Positions 1 through 9,390 of a DNA stretch of 64,000 nt are shown in pieces. The stretch spans positions 20,651 through 84,650 of the forward strand of contig CAWIGR010000002.1 of assembly GCA_963835705.1 (NCBI GenBank), in the 5' to 3' direction. The stretch's first letter is position 1, and the number at the start of each line of letters is the position of its first letter. This DNA comes from JACVRW01 sp963835705 (lineage in GTDB: Bacteria > Actinomycetota > Thermoleophilia > Solirubrobacterales > Thermoleophilaceae). Below the pieces are notes generated by a model. The model was not told the origin of the DNA, searched no databases, and worked only from the letters and a program-made list of their open reading frames with translations. Both the position numbers and the translations under genes were made by a program.

Positions 1-76
1 GTCGATCGCGTTGCTGGTCGTGGCAGAGCGCGCGGGCCTGGGCCAGGGCGAGGAGCGAAAGCGGCTCGGGAGCTGA
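1..76 (+). CDS. 3' end of an unidentified gene (partial)
   Basis: Reading from base 2, one frame stays open for 24 codons and ends at a TGA at 74-76. The visible C-terminus (LLVVAERAGLGQGEERKRLGS) has normal protein composition and lies just upstream of the next gene on the same strand. Too little is present to assign a family; the call rests only on frame and position. Confidence 0.35.
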   Translation, partial: SIALLVVAERAGLGQGEERKRLGS

Positions 77-91
77 ATCGTCTCCGCGCAT

Positions 92-106
92 CCGGGTAAA
101 GCCCGG
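92..106 (+). terminator. short hairpin between the partial gene and the cyclase gene
   Basis: A 5-bp GC arm CCGGG (92-96) pairs with CCCGG (102-106) across a TAAAG loop. It follows the stop at 76 but has no T-tract, so it may be a weak terminator or nothing. Confidence 0.2.
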
Positions 107-132
107 GTGGCAGCGTCTTCGAGGAGGTAGTC

Positions 133-960
133 ATGCGACGGGTCTTGGCTCTGTGCATCTGCGTCCTGGCGGGCTTCGCCCTCGCCAGCATCGGCGGAGC
201 GATCGCCGGCGACACCACCCGCGAACGCGCGGCAGCGAGCGCGCTGCGGGGCCTGGTCGATCTCTCCCATCCCTTCAACGAACGGACGATCTACTGGCCG
301 ACGGCGCAGGAGTTCGAGCTGACCCAGGTCGCCGAGGGAGAGACCGAGGGCGGCTGGTACTACGCCGCCAACAACTTCGAGGCGGCCGAGCACGGCGGCA
401 CCCACCTCGACTCGCCGATCCACTTCGCGCGCGGCGGCAACACGACGGACGAGATTCCGCTGCGGCGCCTGGTGGGACGAGCAGTGAGGGTGGACGTGTC
501 GGCGCGCGTGGGAAACAACGCCGACTACCTGATCTCGCGTGCCGACCTGCGCCGCTGGGAGCGCGACAACGGCCGGATCCCGAGGCGCGCGATCGTGCTG
601 CTGCGGACCGGCTGGGAGCGCTTCTGGCCGAACCCCGAGCCGTACCTCGGCACCGCGGAGCGCGGCGAGCAGGCGGTGCCGCAGCTGCACTTCCCGGGCC
701 TGAGCCAGGGCGGCGCGCGCTTGCTCGTGAGTCGGCGCGGGGTGAAGGCGGTCGGGATCGACACGGCGAGCATCGACTACGGGCAGTCCACGGACTTCCT
801 GGCCCACCGGGTGCTGGGCGCCGCGAACGTGCCCGTGTTCGAGAACGTCGCGCGCCTCGGCCGGCTGCCGAGCCGCGGCTTCGCGGTGGTGGCGCTCCCG
901 ATGAAGATCGACGGCGGCTCGGGCGGGCCGCTGCGGATCATGGCGGTGCTGCGGCCGTGA
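133..960 (+). CDS. Secreted cyclase-family (kynurenine formamidase-like) metal hydrolase
   Basis: 275 residues. The first 25 or so form a signal peptide (MRRVLALCICVLAGFALASIG), so the enzyme is probably exported. The metal-binding signature of the cyclase/KynB family is present as HGGTHLDSPIHF near residue 98, followed by the later conserved GVKAVGIDTASIDYG and AHRVLG stretches. Family members hydrolyse N-formylkynurenine, isatin or other cyclic amides and lactones; the substrate cannot be read here. Start: ATG at 133 with GAGGAGG about 6 bases upstream. It converges on the ABC permease gene with only 6 bases between stops. The export signal is less usual for this mostly cytosolic family. 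Confidence 0.85.
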   Translation: MRRVLALCICVLAGFALASIGGAIAGDTTRERAAASALRGLVDLSHPFNERTIYWPTAQEFELTQVAEGETEGGWYYAANNFEAAEHGGTHLDSPIHFARGGNTTDEIPLRRLVGRAVRVDVSARVGNNADYLISRADLRRWERDNGRIPRRAIVLLRTGWERFWPNPEPYLGTAERGEQAVPQLHFPGLSQGGARLLVSRRGVKAVGIDTASIDYGQSTDFLAHRVLGAANVPVFENVARLGRLPSRGFAVVALPMKIDGGSGGPLRIMAVLRP

Positions 961-966
961 GCGGCG

Positions 967-1878
967 TCAGCCCTTGACGGCGCCCATGGTGAAGCCGGTG
1001 ATGAACCGCTCCAGCAGGAGGTTGAACGCGAAGGCGATCGGCACGGCCACCAGGATCGCGGCCGCCTGAAGCGACTGCCAGAAGAACACGTCGCCCCGGA
1101 TCAGCTCGGTGGGGACGCCGATGCTGATCGTCTTGGCGTCGGACGGCGAGATGAAGGCCAGCGCGTAGATGAACTCGTGCGCGGTGAGCGTGAAGGCGAA
1201 CACGATGACGGCGACGATGCCCGGCAGGGCCAGCGGGATCACGATGCGGACGAAGGCGGCCAGGCGGCTGTAGCCGTCCACCATCGCCTGCTCCTCGAGG
1301 TCGCGCGGCACCGCCTTCAGGAAGCCCATCAGCAGCCACACCGAGACCGGGATCGTGATCGTCGGGTAGATCAGGACGAGCGACGCGATCGAGTCCTGGA
1401 CGCCCAGGACCGCGACCACGCGCGTGAGCGAGATGAACAGCAGCGTCGGCGGGACGAGGTAGACGAAGAAGATCGCGATCCCGAGCGCGCCCGACCAGCG
1501 CATGTTTAGGCGCGCCAGGCTGTACGCGGCCGGGAGGCTGACCGCGAGGGTGATCGCAACGACCAGCAGGCCCGACCAGGAGCGTGTTGGGCGGCGAACG
1601 TCATGAACGAGGTGTAGTAGAACAGGAACGAGACGTGCTCGCCGGTGGGATCGAGGTTGAAGACGAACGGGTTGTTCTCGCTGTTGTAGAGGTCGGCGTC
1701 CTCCTTGAAGGCGGTGATCGTGCCCCAGATGAAGGGCAGCGCGGCCACCAGCGCACCTCCCAACGCGAGCACGTAGAGACCCACACGCCCGAGGCGGTTG
1801 CGGGTGGCGGCCCGGCGGCGGCTCCGCTCCACCTGTGCGCTGTCGGCGACCGCGAGGCGTCCGCGCGGCGACGGCCAT
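967..1878 (-). CDS. Carbohydrate ABC transporter permease, MalG family (frameshifted)
   Basis: Inner-membrane permease of a CUT1-type sugar importer. Six hydrophobic segments can be followed, and the EAA loop that contacts the ATPase is visible as DLEEQAMVDGYSRLAAFVRI. The C-terminus is MGAVKG. The natural frame is lost twice: once within about 50 bases of the ATG (start at 1876-1878, sharing one base with the upstream permease stop) and again near 1570-1590, where two single-base insertions (CCC for CC, GGG for GG) restore a typical AANTLLVGLLV reading when removed. Total length then fits MalG. No solute-binding protein or ATPase gene is adjacent in this window. Confidence 0.8.
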   Translation of the reverse strand: MAVAARTPRGRRQRTGGAEPPPGRHPQPPRACGSLRARVGRCAGGRAALHLGHDHRLQGGRRPLQQREQPVRLQPRSHRRARLVPVLLHLVHDVRRPTRSWSGLLVVAITLAVSLPAAYSLARLNMRWSGALGIAIFFVYLVPPTLLFISLTRVVAVLGVQDSIASLVLIYPTITIPVSVWLLMGFLKAVPRDLEEQAMVDGYSRLAAFVRIVIPLALPGIVAVIVFAFTLTAHEFIYALAFISPSDAKTISIGVPTELIRGDVFFWQSLQAAAILVAVPIAFAFNLLLERFITGFTMGAVKG

Positions 1879-2424
1879 CAGAACGTCTCCATCTTCCGGA
1901 CCGAGCGCAGGATCGCGATCGCCGCGGCGAGCAGCAGCGGGAACAGGAACAGGGCGATCGCCGCCCCCTGCGCCAGGTCGCCGCTCTGGATGCCCTTCAG
2001 GAACGCGTAGCTCGGCAGGACCTGGGTGGCGTTCTCGGGCTCGCCGCGGGTGAGGATGTAGACGACGCTCATGTCGGTGAAGGTCAGGACCGCTCCGAAG
2101 AGCGTGGCCACGGCGATCACGGGCATGGTCAGCGGCAGCGTGATCTCGAACAGCTTGCGCCAGAAGCCGGCACCGTCGATCTCCGCCGCGTCCTTGATGT
2201 CGTCCGGGATCGAGATCAGGCCCGCGAGGATGATCACCGCGGCCAGCGGCACGATGCGCCAGGTATGGACGGCGATCACCGACGCCATCGCCAGCGTGTC
2301 CTTGCCGAGCCAGTAGACGTTGGCCTCGATGAAGCCGAGCGAGCGCAGGACCCAGTGGATCGGGCTGTACACCGAGTCGAGCATCCACAGCCAGGCCACC
2401 GCGGCCAGGGCGACGGGCGAGTGG
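1878..2424 (-). pseudogene. Carbohydrate ABC transporter permease, MalF family, 5' truncated
   Basis: The C-terminal two-thirds of a MalF-type permease: it begins abruptly at VALAAVAWLWMLDSVYS, the point equivalent to the third or fourth transmembrane helix, and carries the EAA loop DDIKDAAEIDGAGFWRKLFEITLP. The expected 100 or more N-terminal residues are absent; the DNA beyond about 2415 instead belongs to the start of an oppositely oriented oxidoreductase gene. The coupled MalG gene overlaps its stop (TGATG), so the pair was one operon. The truncation is either a genuine rearrangement or an assembly joint. Confidence 0.75.
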
Positions 2425-3378
2425 ATGCAGGCGATCGCGATCGAACGCTTCGGCGGCACGGAGGAGCTCGACCTGGTCGACCTCCCGGAACCCAGGCTCG
2501 CGCCGGACGCGCTGCTGATCCGGACCCGCTCCGCTGCGCTGAACCCGGTCGACACGAAGATTCGGGCCGGGGCGCTGGACGGGCGATTTCCGTGCTTCTT
2601 CCCGCTCGTCCCCGGCTGGGACGTGGCGGGCGTGGTCGAGCGCGCCGGGCCGGCGGTGCGCGGCTTCGCGCCGGGCGACGAGGTGATCGCCTACTGCCGC
2701 AAGGACTTCATCCAGGAGGGGACGTACGCCGAGCTCGTGGCCGTGCGCGCGCGGCAGAGCGCACAGAAGCCGCGATCACTCTCGTTCGAGGAGGCCTCCG
2801 GGCTTCCGCTGGTCGGGCTGACGGCCTACCAGGTGATCCACGACGCGCTCGAGCTGCAGCCGGGAGAGACGATGCTCGTCAACAGGGCCGCCGGCGGCGT
2901 CGGGTGCCTGGCGGTGCAGCTCGGCCGGATCGCGGGGGCGCGGGTGATCGGGGTGGCGAGCGCCGGGAAGCACGAGCTTCTCCGGGAGCTGGGCGCTTCG
3001 GAGTGCTTCGACTACCGGGACACCGACCCGCTCGCCGCGGTGCGCGAGGCCCATCCCGAGGGCATCGACGCGGTCTTCGACATCGTCGGCGGCGAGACGC
3101 TCGAGCGCAGCAGCGAGGTGCTGCGGCGCGGCGGCCGCGTCGTCTCGATCGTCCAGCCCTCGGACGCCGAGGGCTTCGCCAGGCAGGGGATGTCAGCCTC
3201 GTACGTGTTCGTCCTGCCCGACGGGGACCAGCTCCATGAGCTGTCGAAGCTCGCCGAGACAGGGGAGCTGGTCGTGCCGGTCGACCGGGCGCTGCCGCTG
3301 GGCGAGGCCCGCGCGGCCCAGGAGCTGATCGAAGCCGGCCATGTGACGGGGAAGCTCGTGCTGACGGTCGACGGCTGA
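2425..3378 (+). CDS. Zinc-free NADPH:quinone oxidoreductase (MDR superfamily)
   Basis: 317 residues, intact frame. The GroES-like N-terminal half has PGWDVAGVVERAGPAVRGFAPGDEV; the Rossmann half has the nucleotide motif AAGGVGCLAVQLGRIAGARV (usual AAGGVGS...QLA), then DAVFDIVGGETLERS and a C-terminal TGKLVLTVDG. The catalytic and structural zinc cysteines of alcohol dehydrogenases are absent, so it belongs to the quinone oxidoreductase/zeta-crystallin branch. Start ATG at 2425 (MQAIAIERFGGTEELDLVDL) matches the family start; upstream in-frame codons to 2320 read over the truncated permease and are rejected. Substrate unknown. Confidence 0.88.
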   Translation: MQAIAIERFGGTEELDLVDLPEPRLAPDALLIRTRSAALNPVDTKIRAGALDGRFPCFFPLVPGWDVAGVVERAGPAVRGFAPGDEVIAYCRKDFIQEGTYAELVAVRARQSAQKPRSLSFEEASGLPLVGLTAYQVIHDALELQPGETMLVNRAAGGVGCLAVQLGRIAGARVIGVASAGKHELLRELGASECFDYRDTDPLAAVREAHPEGIDAVFDIVGGETLERSSEVLRRGGRVVSIVQPSDAEGFARQGMSASYVFVLPDGDQLHELSKLAETGELVVPVDRALPLGEARAAQELIEAGHVTGKLVLTVDG

Positions 3379-3818
3379 GCGGCTAGGCCGACCGACGGGT
3401 CCATGGTGAGCTCGGCGACCCGCTTCGCCAGCGCGCGCAGCACCTTGCGCTCCACGTTCGGGTGCTCCTCGAGCAGGTGATGGAAGTCCGTGCTGGTGAG
3501 GACGAACACGCGCAGCGGCGTCTTGGCGGTGACCGTGGCGGTGCGCGGGATCTGCTCGAGCAGGGCGATCTCGCCGATGAAGTCGCCGGCGCCGCGGGTG
3601 CCGAGGCTGCGCCCCTTGCGCTTCACCTGAGTCTCGCCCTCGACGATCACGAAGAACTCGTGACCGATGTCGCCCTCCTTGGTCAGGGTGGTGCCCTCGG
3701 GGATCTCCATGTCCTCGCTGACGCGGGCGAGCGTCGTGAGCTCCTTCTTCGAAAGGCCCTCGAACAACGGGGCGCGCTTGAGTGCCTCGACCTTGGTGTC
3801 CTGACTGAAGAGCCGCAT
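3012..3818 (-). CDS. Cyclic-nucleotide-binding domain protein
   Basis: Residues 18-137 form a cyclic-nucleotide-binding beta-barrel; the phosphate-binding cassette is clear as GDFIGEIALLEQIPRTATV (79-97), close to the canonical FGE.ALL...PR.ATV. No DNA-binding helix-turn-helix follows, so this is a stand-alone sensor rather than a Crp regulator. The frame stays open to 3012, antisense to the oxidoreductase, but sequence past about residue 145 looks unnatural, so the true end is probably near 3380 with its stop lost. It starts 7 bases downstream of the cyclase gene on the same strand, pairing producer and sensor of a cyclic nucleotide. Confidence 0.75.
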   Translation of the reverse strand: MRLFSQDTKVEALKRAPLFEGLSKKELTTLARVSEDMEIPEGTTLTKEGDIGHEFFVIVEGETQVKRKGRSLGTRGAGDFIGEIALLEQIPRTATVTAKTPLRVFVLTSTDFHHLLEEHPNVERKVLRALAKRVAELTMDPSVGLAAQPSTVSTSFPVTWPASISSWAARASPSGSARSTGTTSSPVSASFDSSWSWSPSGRTNTYEADIPCLAKPSASEGWTIETTRPPRRSTSLLRSSVSPPTMSKTASMPSGWASRTAASGSVSR

Positions 3819-3824
3819 CGGCGC

Positions 3825-5213
3825 CTAACCTATCCGGGAGCGGTCGCTGAGTCGAGCGGCGAAGAGGTGCCAGTCGTCCGGGACGCCCTTGAGGACGTGG
3901 TCGCCGCGATCCTCGAAGTCGATTCCGGAGCCCGCGGCGAGGTCGCGGACGATGCTCGACACCAGCACCTCGCATGGCTTTGCCTCGGCCGCGATGCGGG
4001 CGCCGATGTGGACCGCGATGCCCTCCACACGGCCGGCTATCACCTCCACCTCGCCGGTGTGGATGCCGGCGCGGATGTCGAGACCGAGCTCGCCCACGGC
4101 GTTGATGGTCTTGTGGGCGCACGCGATCGCCCGGGCGGGTCCGGCGAAGGTGGCGCAGAAGCCGTCGCCTGTGCTCCTGATCTCCTTGCCGCTGTAGCGG
4201 GCGAGCTGGGCGCGCACCGCGGCGTGGTGGGCCTCGAGGAGCTCGCGCCACTGCTTGTCGCCCAGCTCCGCGGCGCGCGAGGTGGAGTCGACGATGTCTG
4301 TGAAGAGCACGGTGGTGAGCACGCGCTCGGGGGCGGTGTCGATGCGGCCCTCGGCGAGGAAGCGCTCGACCTCGTGCGGGATCTGGGGGTCGGCGTAGAT
4401 GCTCACGTCGGGGGCGTTCAGTTCCACCGTCTGGACGTTGGGGATGCGGTCGGCCATGTAGAGGCAGGCGTCGCGCCACTCGGGGCGGTACATGAGGAGC
4501 GTGGGCACCGAGATCGTCGGGAGGACCTCGCGGATGTCGGTCTCCATCAGCACGCGGAGGAACCAGGCGGCGGCGCCGGGACTGGCGGCGAGGCGCTCGT
4601 GGTTCACGTGCCACTGCTCGAAGTCCGGGTCGTCCACTCGGCTCGGGAAGTACCGGCGCATCTCGGCGCGCTGATACTCGCGCGTGCCCCAGCTGATCCG
4701 GGCCTCCCGGACGCGCCGGTGCCACTCATCCACCGATTCGCCGTAGGGGAAGTCGGGCGCGTTGATCACGCGCGGCCACGTGTTCTGGAGGATGAGGGCC
4801 TGGACGCGCTCCGGATAGGTGGCCGCGAAGACGGCACAGAGCTGCCCGCCCGGCGACCCGGCGCCCAGAAGGGCCGCCTTGTCGGAGCCGGCGGCGTCCA
4901 TGACCGCTCTCAGGTCGTCCATCCGCGCCTCGAAGGTGGGCAGGTCGCGCGGGCGGTCGCTCAGCCCGGTGCCGCGCTTGTCGAGCAGGATCAGCCTCGA
5001 GAACTCGGCGAGGCGATTGCAGAAGTCGACGAAGATGGGCTGCTCCCAGGCCCAGACGAGGTTGATCAGGAAGGGGACGAAGAGGATGTCGACCGGCCCG
5101 TTCCCCACCACCTGGTAGGCGATCGAGACGTCGCCGCTGCGGGCGTAGTTGACCTCGGGGGTCTCGAGGTTCACGCCCGGAACAGTAGGCCGGGCGACCC
5201 CGCGTTGCGCCAC
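3825..5213 (-). CDS. Alpha/beta-hydrolase fused to a class III adenylate/guanylate cyclase
   Basis: 462 residues. About residues 20-285 are an alpha/beta-hydrolase (LLDKRGTGLSDRP, oxyanion region; nucleophile elbow reads GAGSPGG rather than a strict GxSxG). About 295-455 are a class III nucleotidyl cyclase: LFTDIVDST supplies the first metal aspartate, STGDGF the second, then RAGIHTGEVE and GIAVHIGARI. This fusion is common in actinobacteria and makes cAMP or cGMP; the hydrolase may sense a ligand or lipid. Start at ATG 5213, with GTG 5174 (VNLETPEVNY) a plausible alternative. The partner cyclic-nucleotide-binding gene follows at once. Confidence 0.9.
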   Translation of the reverse strand: MAQRGVARPTVPGVNLETPEVNYARSGDVSIAYQVVGNGPVDILFVPFLINLVWAWEQPIFVDFCNRLAEFSRLILLDKRGTGLSDRPRDLPTFEARMDDLRAVMDAAGSDKAALLGAGSPGGQLCAVFAATYPERVQALILQNTWPRVINAPDFPYGESVDEWHRRVREARISWGTREYQRAEMRRYFPSRVDDPDFEQWHVNHERLAASPGAAAWFLRVLMETDIREVLPTISVPTLLMYRPEWRDACLYMADRIPNVQTVELNAPDVSIYADPQIPHEVERFLAEGRIDTAPERVLTTVLFTDIVDSTSRAAELGDKQWRELLEAHHAAVRAQLARYSGKEIRSTGDGFCATFAGPARAIACAHKTINAVGELGLDIRAGIHTGEVEVIAGRVEGIAVHIGARIAAEAKPCEVLVSSIVRDLAAGSGIDFEDRGDHVLKGVPDDWHLFAARLSDRSRIG

Positions 5214-5241
5214 GGCGCGCGAGGGTCCAAGATTCCGGCCC

Positions 5242-6187
5242 TTGCGCGCAGCCGTCCTTCGCGATCACGGAGCCACGCCGCAGGTCGACGACTTCGACGA
5301 CCCCGGTGAGCTCGCCGGGCTGCGTGGAGGTGCGCGTCACCGCCGCGGGGCTGCACCACCTCGACCTCCACAAGTCGTCCGGCAGCTTCTACATGGGGCC
5401 GCGCGCTGCCGCGCGTGGTGGGCACGACGGGGTGGGCCGCCTCGACGGACGGCCGGCGCGTGTACTTCGACGCGCACCGGCCCGCCCACGGCACGATGGC
5501 CGAGCGGACGCTCGTGCCGAGCGACGCGCTGCTCGACGTGGCCGAGGGGGTCGAGGACGTGGTGGCGGCGGCGCTCGGCAACACGGGCCTGGCGGCCTGG
5601 CTCGCGCTGGCGTGGCGCGCCGGGCTGCAGCCCGGCGAGACGGTCCTCGTGCTCGGCGCCACGGGCGCGGTCGGCAGCGTCGCGGTGCAGGCCGCGAAGC
5701 TGCTCGGAGCCGGGCGCGTCGTCGCGGCGGACCGCGCCGGTGAGCGGCTGCCACGGCTGCTCGAGCGCGGCGCGGATGCGATCGTGGAGATCGACGAGGC
5801 CGGGCGACCTGGCTGACGCCATCCGGGAGGCGGCGGGCGGCGAGGTGGACGTGACGATCGACATGCTGTGGGGCGCGCCGGCGGTGGCGGCCATGAGACG
5901 TCGCCGCGCGCCGCGCGCGCCACGTGGAGGTGGGCAACATGGCCGGTGAGGAGATCAGCGCTGCCCGCGCCGCTGATCGCGGTCGGCGTCGCTCGACATC
6001 CGCGGCTTCTCGGTGGCACATCCGCCGATCGAAGTGAAGCGGGAGGCGTACCTGCGGCTGACCGAGCACGCGGCGCAACGGCGACATCAGCGTCGACGTG
6101 GACCGCGTGCCGCTCGACGACGTGGCAACGGCGTGGGAGCGCCAGCGGCGGGCCGCCGGCGGCCCGAAGATGGTCCTCGTCCCGTGA
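5242..6187 (+). CDS. Zinc-free quinone oxidoreductase-like MDR enzyme (multiple frameshifts)
   Basis: Parts of one MDR protein appear in successive frames: MRAAVLRDHGATPQVDDF from a TTG at 5242, VRVTAAGLHHLDLHKSSG, then VGTTGWAASTDGRRVYF and the Rossmann motif LVLGATGAVGSVAVQAAKLLG, DVTIDMLWGAPA, and finally DVDRVPLDDVATAWERQ to a stop at 6185-6187. At least five single-base frameshifts break it. The order and spacing are correct for one 310-320-residue enzyme, so I read it as a real gene with sequence errors. It opens a plus-strand run of catabolic genes and may reduce a pathway intermediate. Confidence 0.7.
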
Positions 6188-6219
6188 TGCACGACCGCAC
6201 CGGAAGGAGTGCAGCGCCC

Positions 6220-7681
6220 ATGAGCACCGATGCCCCACACGAGGCCGGCCGTCCGGTCGTCCTGCGCGGAGGGAAGGTGCTGACGATGAACGACGGGCAC
6301 GAGGTGCTCGAGGACGCGGACGTGCTCGTGGTCGACGAGCGCATCGCGGCGGTGGGGCCGGGCCTGGAGGCGCCCGGAGGGGGCGTTCGAGATCGACGCC
6401 GCGGGCGGCATCGTCATGCCAGGCATGATCGACACGCACCGGCACATGTGGCAGACGGCGCTGCGCGGCTACGGCGCGGACTGGACGCTCACGCAGTACT
6501 TCATGTGGTTCTACCTCGAGTGGGGCAAGATCTTCCGCCCGCAGGACGTGTACGCGGGGAACCTGCTGTCGGCGATCGAGTCGCTCGACGCGGGGGTGAC
6601 GACCACCGTGGACTGGTCGCACGGCCTGCAGACGATCGACCACGCCGACGCCGCCGTGGACGCGCTGGAGGCGGTGCCGGGCAGCTTCGTCCTCGCCTAC
6701 GGGAACCTCCAGCAGGGGCCGTGGGAGTGGGCGACCTCGGCGGACTTCAGGAGCTTCGTCCGCCGGCGCCTGGAGCGGCCGGCGACGACATGCTCGGCTT
6801 CCAGATGGCCTTCGACGTCACGGGCGATCCGGAGTTCCCCGAGAAGGCGGCCTTCGAGGTCGCGCGGGAGCTCGGCGTGGCCGTGACGACGCACGCCGGC
6901 GTGTGGGGGGCGACGAACGACGACGGCATCCGGCTGATGCACGAGCACGGCTTCATGACGCCGGAGAGCATCTACGTGCACGCCGCGACGCTGGAGGAGG
7001 ACTCCTACCACCGCATCGCCGCGACAGGCGGCTCCGTCGTCGGTGTCGACGGAGAGCGAGCAGAGCGCCGGGCAGGGCTATCCACCGACGCTGGAGGCTG
7101 CGCAAGCACGACATCCCCGTGTCGCTGTCGATGGACACGAGCATCTGGTGGAGCGGCGACCTCTTCTCGGCGATGCGCAGCACGCTCGGCGCCGACCGCT
7201 CGCGGGAGCATCTCGAGGCCCACGCGCGCGGGAGACGGTCACCAACCACCACCTGCGCGCCGAGCACGTGGTGGACTGGGCGACGCGCGGCGGAAGCAGG
7301 GCGCTGCGGCTCGACTCGGTCGATCGGGAGCCTCGAGGAGGGCAAGAAGGCCGACGTCGTGCTGATCAAGAACGAGCGACTCGCCGGTGATGTTCCCCAT
7401 GCTGCACCCCTACGGGCACGTCGCCTTCCAGGCCCAGCGGGGCGACGTCCACACCGTCGCTGGTCAACGGGCGGGTGGTGAAGCACGCGAACCGGCTGGT
7501 GGGCGTGGATCTCGGGGCGGCGCGGCGGGCGGTGGAGGAGACGGTCGAGTTCGCGATGCGCGAGATGGGCGACGAGGAGTGGGTCGCGGGCATGCATCCC
7601 GAGATCCCGGAGACGAAGGTGCTCGACAACCCGTATACCTACACGGAATGGTACGCAGGCTCGGCGCAGTGGAAGCGCTGA
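6220..7681 (+). CDS. Amidohydrolase-superfamily enzyme, Trz/Atz/cytosine-deaminase-like (frameshifted)
   Basis: Metal-dependent hydrolase or deaminase. It shows GMIDTHRHMWQTALRG (HxH metal ligands of strand 1), VTTHAGVWG, IYVHAATLEEDSYH and SLSMDTSIWWSGDLF (catalytic aspartate), then the C-terminal GSLEEGKKADVVLIKNE typical of the small beta-sandwich domain. The C-terminus MHPEIPETKVLDNPYTYTEW ends at 7681. Start ATG at 6220 has GGAAGGAG ten bases upstream. About eight single-base frameshifts interrupt it between 6380 and 7470. Family enzymes act on triazines, cytosine, guanine and related N-heterocycles; the ring substrate is not identifiable. It sits before a ring-cleavage dioxygenase. Confidence 0.78.
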
Positions 7682-7702
7682 GCGCGGAGCGGAGGAGGAA
7701 CC

Positions 7703-8555
7703 GTGAGCACGACGGCACTAGACGACGACCAGGGCGAGCGGGGCTGGCGCAGGTCGTGCCGGACGTCATAGCGGCGATCCAGGAGGTGCTGGAGCGCCAC
7801 GAGGTGCACGGAGGAGGAGTGGAAGGCCGTGCTGCGCGTTCCTGACCGAGGTCGGCAAGACCGAGGAGTTCATCCTGCTGTCCGACGTCACGCGCACGTC
7901 CGTGCTCGATCGACGCACATGTCGCACTCGGGGACGAGGTCCGCAACGGCGAGCGACGTCGAGGGCCCGCTCTACCGCGAGGACCCGCCGTGGCGGGAGG
8001 CGCCGGTGAGGATCTACGAGGACTACGAGGGCATGCGAGGACGGCGAGGTGCTCTTCGTCCGCGGGAAGAGTGACCTCGATTGACGACACGCCGCTGCCC
8101 GGCGCGGTGCTCGACATCTGGCAGACCGGCCCGGAAGGCGGCTACGACATCTGGGACGAGCGCCAGCCGGACTTCAACTTCCGCGGGCGCTTCCGCGTCG
8201 CCCGAGTCCGGCGAGTACGAGTTCCAGACGATGCTGCCGAAGCCCTACACGGTGCCCACCGAGGGGCCGGTGGGCCGCTACCTCGAGGCGGTGGGCCAGC
8301 ATCCGTGGCGCCCGGCGCACATCCACTTCAAGGTGACCGCCGACGGCCACGAGCCGCTCGTCACGCAGGTGTTCTTCGCGGACGACCCGTACCTGGACAA
8401 CGACACCATCGGAGCGGTGAAGGAGGCGCTCGTGCGGTCCCTCGACCGCCACGACGACGAAGCGGAGCTCGCGGAGCGCGGGCTCGACGCGCCGTTCTCA
8501 CTGCGACTTCGACATCTGCCTGCGTCCGGTGACGGAGCGCGCCGGCGCGTCCTGA
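7703..8555 (+). CDS. Intradiol ring-cleavage dioxygenase, catechol/hydroxyquinol 1,2-dioxygenase type (frameshifted)
   Basis: Non-haem Fe(III) dioxygenase. The N-terminal dimerisation segment (DVIAAIQEVLERHEVH, EEFILLSDVTRTS) precedes the catalytic core: SDVEGPLYREDPPW, LPGAVLDIWQTGPEGGYD, the tyrosine ligand region LPKPYTVPTEGPVGRYL and the histidine ligands in HPWRPAHIHFKV. These fit catechol or hydroxyquinol 1,2-dioxygenases, which open ortho-diphenols between the hydroxyls. Start GTG at 7703 with GGAGGAGG upstream. Several single-base frameshifts (about 7740-8070, 8200, 8500) break it. It is followed 4 bases later by a fumarylacetoacetase-family gene. Confidence 0.82.
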
Positions 8556-8559
8556 GGCC

Positions 8560-9390
8560 GTGCGCTTCGCGAGCTGCATGCTCGGCGACCGGCGGCTCGC
8601 CGGGCTCGTCGAGGACGACGCTGTGCGGCCGCTCCGCGACGTGGCCGAGCTCGGTCGCGACACTCCGTCGGAGCTGCTGGCAGACCCCGACCTGACGGAC
8701 GAGCGCGTCCCGCTCGCCGACGTGACGCTCCTGCCGGTGGTGCCCCACCCCGGCAAGATCGTCTGCGTCGGGCTGAACTACCGGGCGCACGCGGAGGAGG
8801 GCGGGTACGACGTGCCGGACTACCCGGCGCTGTTCAACAAGTTCGGCGAGACGCTCGTGGCGGCGGGCGATCCGATCCTGCTCCCGCCGGAGTCCACGGC
8901 GGTCGACTTCGAGGCCGAGCTCGCGTTCGTGATCGGCCGCCCGGTGCGCCGCGCCTGCGGGTGTGCCGGCGCTCGAGGCCGTGGCCGGCTACACGGTGGC
9001 GAACGACATCTCGATGCGCGACTACCAGTACAAGACCGCCCAGTGGCTGCCGGGGAAGAACTGGGCCGCCTCGACGCCGCTCGGGCCATTCCTGGTCACG
9101 CCGGACGAGGTAGGAGACCCTCACGGGCTCGACATCTCGCTCGAGCTGAACGGCGAGCGGATGCAGTCCGCCAACACAAGTCAGTTCATCTTCGACGTGC
9201 AGACCCTGGTGGCAACGATCTCCGAGTTCATCCCGCTCGCGCCAGGCGACGTCGTCCTCACGGGCACGCCGAGCGGCGTGGGATACCGGCGCGATCCGAA
9301 GGTCCTGCTGGGTGAGGGCGATCGCGTCGTGGTCGAGATCGAGCGCGTCGGGAGGCTGGAGAACCCGGTCGTCCGCGGAGCGGCGATTGA
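8560..9390 (+). CDS. Fumarylacetoacetate hydrolase family protein (frameshifted)
   Basis: The FAH fold is evident: HPGKIVCVGLNYRAHAEEGG, PALFNKFGETLVAAGDPI, then DFEAELAFVIGRP (metal-binding acidic residues), VAGYTVANDISMRDYQYKT, GKNWAASTPLGPFLV and LTGTPSGVGYRRDPKVLL. Members hydrate or hydrolyse C-C bonds in late steps of aromatic degradation (2-hydroxyhepta-2,4-diene-dioate isomerase, acylpyruvase). Start GTG at 8560. One insertion near 8955 shifts the frame; the TGA at 9388-9390 overlaps the start of the next gene. A substrate produced by the preceding dioxygenase is a reasonable inference. Confidence 0.82.
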
